This document shows, piece after piece, positions 41,869 to 50,258 of a stretch of DNA of 64,000 nt. The notes under the pieces are model-generated. The model saw only the letters and a list, made by a program, of their open reading frames with translations, made no database searches and had not been told where the DNA came from. The DNA lies in the IMG/VR virus record IMGVR_UViG_3300009161_000033, positions 1 through 64,000 of that record. One strand, given 5' to 3'. This DNA comes from a virus. The translations under genes and the position numbers were made by a program. The stretch's first letter is position 1. Each line of letters starts with the position of its first letter.

Positions 41869-43248
41869 ATGGCGTCAAACAAAAACTTTGATTATCTCGG
41901 AAGTAATTTTCAAATACAATTATTAAATCAAGTCGTGGTGGATAAAGACTTTTCAAGGTCTATCATTGATGTGATTGAAACTAATTATTTTGAAAACAAA
42001 TACTTCAAGATAATCATACAAATGATTAAAGAGTACTACTCTAAATACGAACACACACCAACGTTTGACACTTTAGAACAAATCACAAAATCAGAATTAC
42101 AACAAGAATTAGCGTCTAAAATTGTTTTAGATACTTTAACAAAAATCAAAGACGCACCGACTGAGGGACAAGAATTTGTTCAAGAGAAAGCGTTGAAATT
42201 TTGTAAACAACAAGAGTTACAAAAGGCGATTACTAAAGCTCAAAAAGTTATTGATGGTGGAGAGTTTGAAAACTACGACACGTTAGAGACTTTGGTAAGA
42301 GAAGCATTACAGATTGGTGAAAGAGAAGACGGAATGACTGACATTTTTGCCAATTTGGATGAGGTGTTAAATGAGGATTACCGACACCCAATACCTATGG
42401 GAATTCCTGGTATTGATAGACTACTTAAGGGTGGTCTCGCTAAAGGGGAGATAGGTGTGATATTAGCACCAACAGGAGTCGGTAAGTCAACCTTACTAAC
42501 TAAGATTGCTAACCATTCATTTAACTTGGGGTACAATGTCCTACAAATCTTCTTTGAAGATAACCCTAAAATTATTCAAAGAAAACACATTACTTTATGG
42601 ACCAAAGTTCATCCTGATGAGTTAACCTTAAAGAAAGATGAGGTAATGGCTAAAGTTAATCAAATTAAAAATTCTATGGAGAATAAGTTGATTATGAAAA
42701 AACTTCCATCTGATACTGTAACCATGTTACAAATCAAAAACCAAATCAGAAAACTAATTGCTGACGGTACTAAGATTGATATGGTATTACTTGATTATAT
42801 TGATTGTGTAGTACCTGATAAAAACTTAGGAGATGAATGGAAGTCTGAAGGGTCTGTAATGAGAGGGTTTGAATCAATGTGCCACGAATTAAATCTGGCA
42901 GGTTGGACTGCAACTCAAGGTAATAGGAGTTCAATCTCTTCTGAGGTTGTAACAACAGACCAAATGGGTGGGTCAATTAAGAAAGCTCAAGTTGGTCACG
43001 TAATCATTTCCGTGGCAAAAACATTACAACAAAAAGAAATGAAATTAGCAACTATTGCGATTACCAAATCACGAATCGGTGATGATGGTGTTGTCTTTGA
43101 AAACTGTAAATTTGATAACGGTATGTTAGAAATTGATACGGAATCATCTGTAACATTCTTAGGTCTTGAAGAACAAAACGAAGAGAAAAACAGACAAAGG
43201 ATTAAAGATTTATTAGACAAACGAAAACAAAGAGAAGAAAAAAATTAA
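41869..43248 (+). CDS. 41: Replicative DnaB-like helicase (gp41-like)
   Basis: The protein has 459 aa (T4 gp41 is 475). The N-terminal helical domain ([20 protein letters not shown]) is followed by a RecA-like motor: Walker [10 protein letters not shown] (residues 200-208), Walker B in [12 protein letters not shown], and the [20 protein letters not shown] block near the sensor/arginine-finger region. It is a hexameric 5'-3' helicase that opens the fork for the polymerase. The C-terminus is charged and coiled-coil-like. NrdB follows after 4 nt. Confidence 0.9.
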   Translation: MASNKNFDYLGSNFQIQLLNQVVVDKDFSRSIIDVIETNYFENKYFKIIIQMIKEYYSKYEHTPTFDTLEQITKSELQQELASKIVLDTLTKIKDAPTEGQEFVQEKALKFCKQQELQKAITKAQKVIDGGEFENYDTLETLVREALQIGEREDGMTDIFANLDEVLNEDYRHPIPMGIPGIDRLLKGGLAKGEIGVILAPTGVGKSTLLTKIANHSFNLGYNVLQIFFEDNPKIIQRKHITLWTKVHPDELTLKKDEVMAKVNQIKNSMENKLIMKKLPSDTVTMLQIKNQIRKLIADGTKIDMVLLDYIDCVVPDKNLGDEWKSEGSVMRGFESMCHELNLAGWTATQGNRSSISSEVVTTDQMGGSIKKAQVGHVIISVAKTLQQKEMKLATIAITKSRIGDDGVVFENCKFDNGMLEIDTESSVTFLGLEEQNEEKNRQRIKDLLDKRKQREEKN

Positions 43249-43252
43249 AAAA

Positions 43253-44203
43253 ATGAACGAAAAAATATTAAAAGAAAATCCCGATAGATTTGTGATTTTT
43301 CCAATCCAACATAATGATATATGGGAATATTATAAAATGCACCAAGCCGCATTTTGGACCGCAGAGGAAATTGATTTAACAGGGGATATTAGAGATTGGG
43401 AAAACCTTTCGGATAATGAGAAGTATTTCGTTAAGAACGTATTGTCGTTCTTTGCGGCATCTGATGGAATTGTAAATGAAAACTTAGCTGAGAATTTTTA
43501 CCGAGAGGTTCAGTACCCTGAGGCTAAATTCTTTTACGGTATACAGTTGGCAATGGAGAATATCCACTCACTAATGTATTCTTTATTGATAGACACCTAT
43601 GTCTCAAATGAACAAGAAAAAGATGAATGTTTTCATGCAATTGATAGATTACCTGCAGTTCAAAAGAAAGCAAAATGGGCACTTGAGTGGATTGAAAACG
43701 GTTCATTCCAAGAAAGATTAGTAGCCTTTGCTGCCGTTGAAGGTATATTCTTCTCAGGTTCGTTTTGTTCTATTTTTTGGTTAAAATCAAGAGGTATTAT
43801 GCAAGGACTATGTAATGCAAACTCACTGATATTTAAAGATGAAAATCTACATTGTGATTTTGCAATTCACTTATTAAATAATCACTGTGAAAACAAACCA
43901 TCCGAGAAAAGAATTAAAGAAATTTTATTTTCTGCATTGGAGATTGAAAAGGAGTTTATCACAGAGTCACTACCAGTATCTTTGATTGGTATGAACTCAA
44001 ATTTAATGAAACAATATCTTGAATTTGTGGTGGACGGGTTACTTATTAAATTTGGTTATAAGAAACACTTTAACGTGGAACAACCATTCAAATTTATGGA
44101 ACAAATTGCCGTGGAAACTAAAGGTAATTTCTTTGAGTCTAGAACGGTTGAGTATCAAAAAGCAAAGCTTAATGAGACAATTTCCTTTACAGACGATTTT
44201 TAA
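43253..44203 (+). CDS. nrdB: Class Ia ribonucleotide reductase beta subunit (NrdB)
   Basis: The protein has 316 aa. Diiron ligands are visible: D in [12 protein letters not shown] and H in [12 protein letters not shown] in [10 protein letters not shown], and E and H in KDENLHCDF. The radical tyrosine is conserved in ENIHSLMY, 7 residues after the Glu. With NrdA it makes deoxyribonucleotides from ribonucleotides for phage DNA synthesis. The gene is 4 nt after the helicase and 19 nt before NrdA; the order NrdB-NrdA is opposite to many bacterial operons. Confidence 0.95.
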   Translation: MNEKILKENPDRFVIFPIQHNDIWEYYKMHQAAFWTAEEIDLTGDIRDWENLSDNEKYFVKNVLSFFAASDGIVNENLAENFYREVQYPEAKFFYGIQLAMENIHSLMYSLLIDTYVSNEQEKDECFHAIDRLPAVQKKAKWALEWIENGSFQERLVAFAAVEGIFFSGSFCSIFWLKSRGIMQGLCNANSLIFKDENLHCDFAIHLLNNHCENKPSEKRIKEILFSALEIEKEFITESLPVSLIGMNSNLMKQYLEFVVDGLLIKFGYKKHFNVEQPFKFMEQIAVETKGNFFESRTVEYQKAKLNETISFTDDF

Positions 44204-44222
44204 TCAACTATTTTATTAAACT

Positions 44223-46655
44223 ATGATGTCACTAAGAATTAAAAAAAGAGGTGGGGACGACGCGTCCTTTAACCCACAAAAAATTTATAATAGAATTAAA
44301 CGAGCTTCAAAAGGGTTGAGTGTTAATTCAGATGAAATCTTTATCAAGGTAATTACTTCAGTACCAACTGAGGGTTTAATTACCACTAAAGAATTAGATA
44401 AACTTATCTATGAAATTGCCGCGGCTTTTACAGGTAGTCATCACGATTACTCAAGATTGGCTTCGTCAGTTGCTATTTCATCTTACCATAAAGAAACTGA
44501 ACCAAGTTTCTCAAATACTATGCACATGTTACATGATGATGGTATTGTTAATGATGAATTCATGAGTATGATTGAATCATATGGACCTGATAAAATTGAT
44601 GAAGTTATTAATCATGATAATGATTATAATTTTGACTACTTTGCTTGGAGGTCCCTTCAAGAAATGTACCTATTAAAACTATCAGGTGGTAAAGTGGTTG
44701 AACGACCACAACATATGTATATGAGAGTTGCTATTTGGGTAACAAAATCATTTGAACAGGCGGTTGAGTATTACAAGTCATTGTCTAATCAATTAATTTC
44801 ACCTGCAACACCAATCATGATTAACGCGGGAACTAAAGTTCCTCAATTAGCGTCATGTGTGTTACATTACAATAATTCAGATTCTCGTAACGGGTTATTA
44901 AACACTTTAAATGACATCTCAACATACTCATCTGATGCTGCAGGTATTGGGTTATCTATGTCTAACATCCGAAGTAAAGAAAGTAGAATTTCTTCTTCAG
45001 GAGGATTTGCAGGAGGATTGTTAAAGTACTTGAAAATTGTTAATGAATCACTTAGATTCTTCAATCAGCAAGGACGTAGACCTGGTTCTGCAGCAATCTA
45101 TCTTGAACCTTGGCATAAAGATATTTTTGATTTATTAGATATTAAAAAGAATACGGGAGCTGAGGAATTAAGAGCGAGAGATTTATTTACGGCACTTTGG
45201 ATTCCTGACAACTTCATGAGAGCGGTTAAGAATAACGGTGATTGGTATCTGTTCTGTCCTAATGATATTTTAAAAAGTGGTATTAAACCATTACAAGAGT
45301 GTTACGGTGATGAGTACGAAGAGAATTACAAAAAGGCGGTTTCTATGGGTCTTGGTAAGAAAGTTAAAGCTCAAGAAGTTTGGAATAAAATTATTGAATC
45401 CCAAGTTGAAACAGGGGTTCCTTATCTTTGTTCTAAAGACAGTGCTAACAGAAAGACTAATCATCAGAATATTGGTGTTATTAAACAATCAAACTTGTGT
45501 AATGAAATTTATCAATTTACTGATGAGAACACAACCGCAATTTGTACATTATCATCCATGGTGTTGAAGAACTTCATTATTGATGGAAAATTTGACTTCC
45601 AACTATTATATAGTGAGGTTAGAAAAGTTGTTAAAGCATTAAATAAAGTAGTTGATATCAATAGTTACTCAACTGAGAAAGGACGTAAAGGAGGTCTTGA
45701 CCAAAGAGCTATCGCAATTGGAACTCAAGGATTGGCTGACGTTTTTTATTTAATGGATTATATTTTCACTTCTGAGGAGGCTCGTAAACTAAACAAAAAT
45801 ATTTTTGAAACGATTTACTTTGCAGCAATTACAGAAAGTATGGAGTTGTGTAAATCAGGTCAATATAAACCTTACTCTCACTTTGAAGGGTCGCCGATGT
45901 CAAAAGGAAATTTCCAATTTGATATGTGGGGATTAGACTATGAAGGATTAGGAGGAATGTGGGATTGGGATTCACTTAAATTAGAAGTGTCTAACCATGG
46001 TGTTTGTAACTCATTATTTACGGCTCAAATGCCTGTAGCATCTTCAGCAAAGATTACAGGTTCTTTTGAAATGACTGAACCCGCTCACTCGGCATTGTTT
46101 AACAGACGAGTTGTTGGTGGAGAAATTATGATTGTTAACAAATACTTAATTAGTGATTTTGAAAAGATTGGACTTTGGAGTGAAGATTTAAAAAATGAAA
46201 TCATTATTAATGAAGGGTCAATTCAGAATGTTAACTTTAACAATCATATTGATTTGGAAGATAAGAGATATAACTTCAAAGTTAAAAGAGTGGAACATTT
46301 AATTCAAAAATACAAAACCATTTGGGAAATTTCTCAAAGAGAGTTAATTGATATGGCGGCAGAACGAGCACCATTCATTGACCAATCACAATCAATGAAT
46401 ATCTACATGGCTAACCCAACATTGTCTAAAATTACCTCATCACATTTCCACTCATGGGAAAAAGGTTTAAAAACTTTGTGTTACTATGTAAGAACTAAAG
46501 CGATATCCACAGGGGCAAAACACTTGGCGGTTGATATCTCTAAAATGGAGAAATCAAAACCAATAGTTGAAAAACCTAATGTTGATTTTAGTAATATGAA
46601 TTTACCTGAAAAACCAATAGATAGTCAATTTGATTGTTTTGGTTGTTCATCTTAA
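44223..46655 (+). CDS. nrdA: Class Ia ribonucleotide reductase alpha subunit (NrdA)
   Basis: The protein has 810 aa. The N-terminal ATP cone is present (MSLRIKKRGGDDASFNPQKI), so allosteric activity control is probably retained. The active site includes LASCVLHY (the first cysteine), SNLCNEIYQF (catalytic Cys, Asn, Glu) and AICTLSSMVL (the second redox Cys). The C-terminal CFGC pair reduces the active site through thioredoxin or glutaredoxin. The first two codons are ATG ATG; either may be the start. A perfect terminator follows. Confidence 0.95.
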   Translation: MMSLRIKKRGGDDASFNPQKIYNRIKRASKGLSVNSDEIFIKVITSVPTEGLITTKELDKLIYEIAAAFTGSHHDYSRLASSVAISSYHKETEPSFSNTMHMLHDDGIVNDEFMSMIESYGPDKIDEVINHDNDYNFDYFAWRSLQEMYLLKLSGGKVVERPQHMYMRVAIWVTKSFEQAVEYYKSLSNQLISPATPIMINAGTKVPQLASCVLHYNNSDSRNGLLNTLNDISTYSSDAAGIGLSMSNIRSKESRISSSGGFAGGLLKYLKIVNESLRFFNQQGRRPGSAAIYLEPWHKDIFDLLDIKKNTGAEELRARDLFTALWIPDNFMRAVKNNGDWYLFCPNDILKSGIKPLQECYGDEYEENYKKAVSMGLGKKVKAQEVWNKIIESQVETGVPYLCSKDSANRKTNHQNIGVIKQSNLCNEIYQFTDENTTAICTLSSMVLKNFIIDGKFDFQLLYSEVRKVVKALNKVVDINSYSTEKGRKGGLDQRAIAIGTQGLADVFYLMDYIFTSEEARKLNKNIFETIYFAAITESMELCKSGQYKPYSHFEGSPMSKGNFQFDMWGLDYEGLGGMWDWDSLKLEVSNHGVCNSLFTAQMPVASSAKITGSFEMTEPAHSALFNRRVVGGEIMIVNKYLISDFEKIGLWSEDLKNEIIINEGSIQNVNFNNHIDLEDKRYNFKVKRVEHLIQKYKTIWEISQRELIDMAAERAPFIDQSQSMNIYMANPTLSKITSSHFHSWEKGLKTLCYYVRTKAISTGAKHLAVDISKMEKSKPIVEKPNVDFSNMNLPEKPIDSQFDCFGCSS

Positions 46656-46665
46656 TTACGACATT

Positions 46666-46696
46666 AATCCCGACACTTAGTCGGGATTTTGTTTTT
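46666..46696 (+). terminator. Rho-independent terminator after nrdA
   Basis: Perfect 9-bp stem, AATCCCGAC and GTCGGGATT, with a 5-nt loop, followed by TTGTTTTT. Confidence 0.95.
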
Positions 46697-46702
46697 AAGT
46701 TA

Positions 46703-46709
46703 TATTTAT
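46703..46709 (+). promoter_or_regulatory. TATTTAT element upstream of the 351-aa gene
   Basis: The motif ends 13 nt before the ATG at 46723, just after the nrdA terminator. Confidence 0.5.
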
Positions 46710-46722
46710 TAATTAAAACACG

Positions 46723-47778
46723 ATGAACATTAAAAACATTTTAATTACCGAAATAGAAAAGAAAATTATTAGAGAAATGTATGGGATGATTACTGAGGAA
46801 GATTCAAAACCAATCAGAATTAGACATAAAGATACATCAAGATACGATGTTAATTCAACAGACCCTAAAAATTTTATAGATAAATTTGTAAATGATTTGG
46901 TTACCAAAATAGATGCGACTCCTGGAGGTAAACAAATGAGAGATAGTGGTAAGATGACTATAGTAAGTTTACTAACTCAAACAGGTGCTAGTAATCATTG
47001 GGGAGGTAAACCGACAGGTTATGATTTTGAAAATAATTTAACAACACCCGCATCGTCTAAAATTGAAACGGAACTTTACGATAAAAATAAAGATTTGTCT
47101 AAAAGAAGAGGTGATGATTTTAATAAATTGTTACAAACTAAATTAGATAAATTTGGTATTAAATTTTCACCTCAAACAAAAATGGCAACTTCTGCAGATG
47201 TTATTAATACAGGAGGTAAAAATGACGAACAAAAAGACTCATCCAAATACCCGAATAACGGTCAATATGTTGGACTTACTTTATCATTACAATACGCGGA
47301 TAAAATAACTACACAAACAACCTCACCAACTAAAGTGAACATTGCCTCATTTCAAAGTTGGAAAGATATTAAATCAGACCACATATTAACAGGGTCTTAT
47401 TTTTGTGATGGTACTAATAGTGAAAAACGTGGAGCTTCTAGTGATACTTATGAAAGTGTTTGTTCTAAATTACCTGAAAATTTAAGAAATCATGACCACA
47501 TATCCGCATTTGAAATAAAATGGGGACCTAATGTTATTGGAGCGACTTATACTGTACCCGTCGCAAGATGGATGTTTATATGGGGACCTGACAATAAAAT
47601 AACCTCAATCTACAGAAAACAATACAATAAGAAATATCCTGTGGACCAAAGTTTACCTGAACAACAAGTAACTCTTGATGACCCGACTTTAAAATTCTTT
47701 ATGGGAATATCAGAAGGTCAAACCGCAACTGGCGGGGAAAGATACAAAAAATATGTGTTACCTTTCATTAAAAAATAA
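46723..47778 (+). CDS. ITE-tagged protein with possible OmpA-like segment
   Basis: The protein has 351 aa and starts MNIKNILITEIEKKIIREMY, an I-T-E tag followed by an amphipathic helix as in the other tagged proteins. A region near residues 118-150 (LYDKNKDLSKRRGDDFNKLL, then DKFGIKF) recalls the N-x-x-LSxRR core of OmpA-like domains, also seen in the 1703-aa baseplate protein. The later part (YVGLTLSLQYADKITTQTTS, then VPVARWMFIWGP) is beta-rich. No family is certain. It lies between nrdA and gp25, with its own TATTTAT element. It could be an injected internal protein that meets peptidoglycan, which is speculation. Confidence 0.55.
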   Translation: MNIKNILITEIEKKIIREMYGMITEEDSKPIRIRHKDTSRYDVNSTDPKNFIDKFVNDLVTKIDATPGGKQMRDSGKMTIVSLLTQTGASNHWGGKPTGYDFENNLTTPASSKIETELYDKNKDLSKRRGDDFNKLLQTKLDKFGIKFSPQTKMATSADVINTGGKNDEQKDSSKYPNNGQYVGLTLSLQYADKITTQTTSPTKVNIASFQSWKDIKSDHILTGSYFCDGTNSEKRGASSDTYESVCSKLPENLRNHDHISAFEIKWGPNVIGATYTVPVARWMFIWGPDNKITSIYRKQYNKKYPVDQSLPEQQVTLDDPTLKFFMGISEGQTATGGERYKKYVLPFIKK

Positions 47779-47827
47779 TAAAACTATTTAATTTACCTTT
47801 AATAATAGGGAATTGACACACAGTAGT

Positions 47828-47865
47828 TGGTATTTTGTTTTTATAACTATTTATTGAAAATACCA
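47828..47865 (+). repeat. Inverted repeat around a TATTTAT element
   Basis: TGGTATTTT and AAAATACCA form a 9-bp inverted repeat with a 20-nt loop containing TATTTAT (47848-47854). It could be a regulatory hairpin or a terminator of the 351-aa gene; the tail is not T-rich. Confidence 0.45.
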
Positions 47866-47880
47866 CGACACTATATTTAT
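47848..47880 (+). promoter_or_regulatory. Two TATTTAT elements upstream of gp25
   Basis: TATTTAT occurs at 47848-47854 and 47874-47880. The second is 5 nt before the ATG at 47886 and the first is 31 nt before it. Doubling may raise expression of the gp25-gp6 unit. Confidence 0.45.
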
Positions 47881-47885
47881 ATTAT

Positions 47886-48341
47886 ATGGCAGAAGGAAAA
47901 ACATATGGAGTTAATTTCCCTTTTAGAGATTCTTTAAAAGGTAACTATCTTTCTTTATCACAAACCGCTGATGAGGAGGTAAGAAGTAGTTTAATTCATT
48001 TATTATTAACAAGAAAAGGTACAAGATATTATTTACCTGATTTTGGAACAAGATTATATGAATATATTTTTGAACCTATGGACGCTCCTACATTTTCTGA
48101 TATTGAGTCTGAAGTTAGAGATTCGGTGGCGGAATACATTCCTGGTATTACTATTACTAAAATTAGTGTCACCGCGGCATCGGATGGTGAAGAGGACAAA
48201 GGAACTTACGTTCAAGGGGACACAAGAGTTTACCGAGTACCTGGTATTAGTGAAAAGGAACACACTGCCAAAATTAAAATAGATTATATCATTACGGATT
48301 CCGCTTTTAATCAGAGTGATTTCGTAATCATTAATATTTAA
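47886..48341 (+). CDS. 25: Baseplate wedge protein gp25 (lysozyme-like fold)
   Basis: The protein has 151 aa (T4 gp25 is 132). NFPFRDSLKGNYLSLSQTAD, then VRSSLIHLLLTRKGTRYYLP, then FGTRLYEYIFEPMD matches the gp25 family; FEPMD stands at the place of the conserved EPR-type core motif. gp25 sits in the baseplate core and nucleates the sheath. It is 6 nt upstream of gp6, its direct partner in the wedge. Confidence 0.9.
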   Translation: MAEGKTYGVNFPFRDSLKGNYLSLSQTADEEVRSSLIHLLLTRKGTRYYLPDFGTRLYEYIFEPMDAPTFSDIESEVRDSVAEYIPGITITKISVTAASDGEEDKGTYVQGDTRVYRVPGISEKEHTAKIKIDYIITDSAFNQSDFVIINI

Positions 48342-48347
48342 TGATAT

Positions 48348-50186
48348 ATGGCAAATAAAAAAATATCGTATACTACGAGGGACTTTCAGTCAATAAGAAC
48401 TGAATTAATTAATTTTACCCGAACATATTATCCTGAACTAATTGATAATTTTAACGACGCGTCAGTATTTTCTGCGTTATTAGATTTAAATGCCGCGGTA
48501 AGTGATAACCTACAATTTAACATTGATAGAAGTATACAGGAAACTGTATTACAGTATGCCCAACAAAGGTCTTCTATTTTCAACATTGCAAGAACCTATG
48601 GATTAAAAGTACCAGGTCAAAGACCTTCAGTTGCGTTAGTTGATTTTGCGATAACTGTTCCTGCGTTTGGAGATAAAGAAGATTTAAGATATTGTGGTAT
48701 CCTTAGAAGAGGTTCACAAGTTAACGGTGCAGGACAAGTATTTGAAACGGTTTATGATATTGATTTTGCATCTGCCATTAATGCTGAAGGATACCCAAAC
48801 AGATTAAAAATACCAAACTTTGATTCCAATAATAAATTACTCAATTATACTATTGTTAAAAGAGAAACGGTTGTTAACGGGATTACCAAAGTTTTCAAGA
48901 GAGTAGTAACTGCAAATGATGTTAAACCATTCTTTGAAATGTTTTTACCTGAAAAAAATGTTTTAGGTGTGACAAGTGTATTATTAAAAGACGGTACTCA
49001 ATACGCTAATATGCCCTCATCACAAGAATTCTTAGGTCTTGACAATAGATGGTACGAAGTTAAAGCTTTAGCTGAGGATAGAGTTTTCATTGAGGACCCT
49101 ACTAAAGTATCTGACCAACCTGGAATTAAGGTAGGTAAGTATGTTGTTACAAGTGACAAATTTATTACCGAATACACACCTGAAGGTTTTATGAAATTAA
49201 CTTTTGGTGGTGGTAGTCAGTCCGCTGATGAACAATTACGAGAATTTGCTAGAAATGGTTATAAATTAGATTTGTATAAATACTCAAACAACTTGGCATT
49301 GGGTAGTACATTAAAAGCGAACACGACCATGTTTATTCAATATAGAATTGGTGGAGGTACAGGAAGTAATTTAGGTGTTAGTGTTATTACACAAATTGGT
49401 ACAGTTTCTTTCTTTGTTAACGGTCCTTCAGATTCAGTCAATACAAGTGTGGTTAATTCATTAAGTTGTAACAATGTAACCGCGGCAATTGGGGGAGCGG
49501 CATCACCAACAACTGAAGAGGTTAGAAACTTGGTGGCGTTTAACTTCTCAGCACAGAACAGAGCGGTTACTGTAAATGACTATGATTCGTTAATTAGAAC
49601 AATGCCATCACAATTTGGGGCACCTGCAAAGGTTGCAATAACTGAGGAGAATAACAAGATTAAAATTAAAATGTTATCTTTTGACGACTCAGGTAAATTA
49701 ACCGAAATAGTATCAGACACATTAAAGAATAATGTTGCAAACTACCTATCCAACTATAGAATGATTAATGATTACATCTCAGTTGAAACCGCAAGTGTTA
49801 TTGATTTGGCGATGAATATTGATGTTGTTTTAGATAATAGCCAAACTCAAGGAGCGATAATTTCTCAGATTGTAAACATTGTTACAAATTACTTTGACCC
49901 AGCAAATAGACAAATGGGTGAGAATGTTTATGTTTCAGAAATTAGAAGGTTAATTCAAGCAGAAAATGGAGTTATCTCGGTATCAGGAATCCAAGTATTC
50001 AACAAGGTTGGAGGACAGTACTCATCATCTCAAACGTCACAAGCTTATTTAGACAGTACAACAAGAGAAATCCAATTAATTGATGAGACAATCTATGCTG
50101 AACCTAGTCAAACTTATCAAGTTAGGTTCCCAAACAAGGATATTAACGTAAGAGTTAAGAATCTATCTACAGTTAATTTCTCCTGA
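48348..50186 (+). CDS. 6: Baseplate wedge protein gp6 (baseplate J-like)
   Basis: The protein has 612 aa (T4 gp6 is 660). The start KISYTTRDFQSIRTELINFT, followed by DNFNDASVFSALLDLNAAVS, is typical of gp6/BaseplateJ-type wedges. AFNFSAQNRAVTVNDYDSLI and QFGAPAKVAITEENNKIKI match the baseplate J C-terminal region. gp6 forms the ring linking wedges around the hub. It ends 72 nt before the next large gene, which has its own TATTTAT element. Confidence 0.9.
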   Translation: MANKKISYTTRDFQSIRTELINFTRTYYPELIDNFNDASVFSALLDLNAAVSDNLQFNIDRSIQETVLQYAQQRSSIFNIARTYGLKVPGQRPSVALVDFAITVPAFGDKEDLRYCGILRRGSQVNGAGQVFETVYDIDFASAINAEGYPNRLKIPNFDSNNKLLNYTIVKRETVVNGITKVFKRVVTANDVKPFFEMFLPEKNVLGVTSVLLKDGTQYANMPSSQEFLGLDNRWYEVKALAEDRVFIEDPTKVSDQPGIKVGKYVVTSDKFITEYTPEGFMKLTFGGGSQSADEQLREFARNGYKLDLYKYSNNLALGSTLKANTTMFIQYRIGGGTGSNLGVSVITQIGTVSFFVNGPSDSVNTSVVNSLSCNNVTAAIGGAASPTTEEVRNLVAFNFSAQNRAVTVNDYDSLIRTMPSQFGAPAKVAITEENNKIKIKMLSFDDSGKLTEIVSDTLKNNVANYLSNYRMINDYISVETASVIDLAMNIDVVLDNSQTQGAIISQIVNIVTNYFDPANRQMGENVYVSEIRRLIQAENGVISVSGIQVFNKVGGQYSSSQTSQAYLDSTTREIQLIDETIYAEPSQTYQVRFPNKDINVRVKNLSTVNFS

Positions 50187-50237
50187 TAATTTATTTTAAT
50201 AATTTATGGTTTATCTTTTTGAAAATGGTATATAAAC

Positions 50238-50244
50238 TATTTAT
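50238..50244 (+). promoter_or_regulatory. TATTTAT element upstream of the 1684-aa gene
   Basis: The motif ends 14 nt before the ATG at 50259. Confidence 0.5.
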
Positions 50245-50258
50245 CAAAAAAGATTTAA

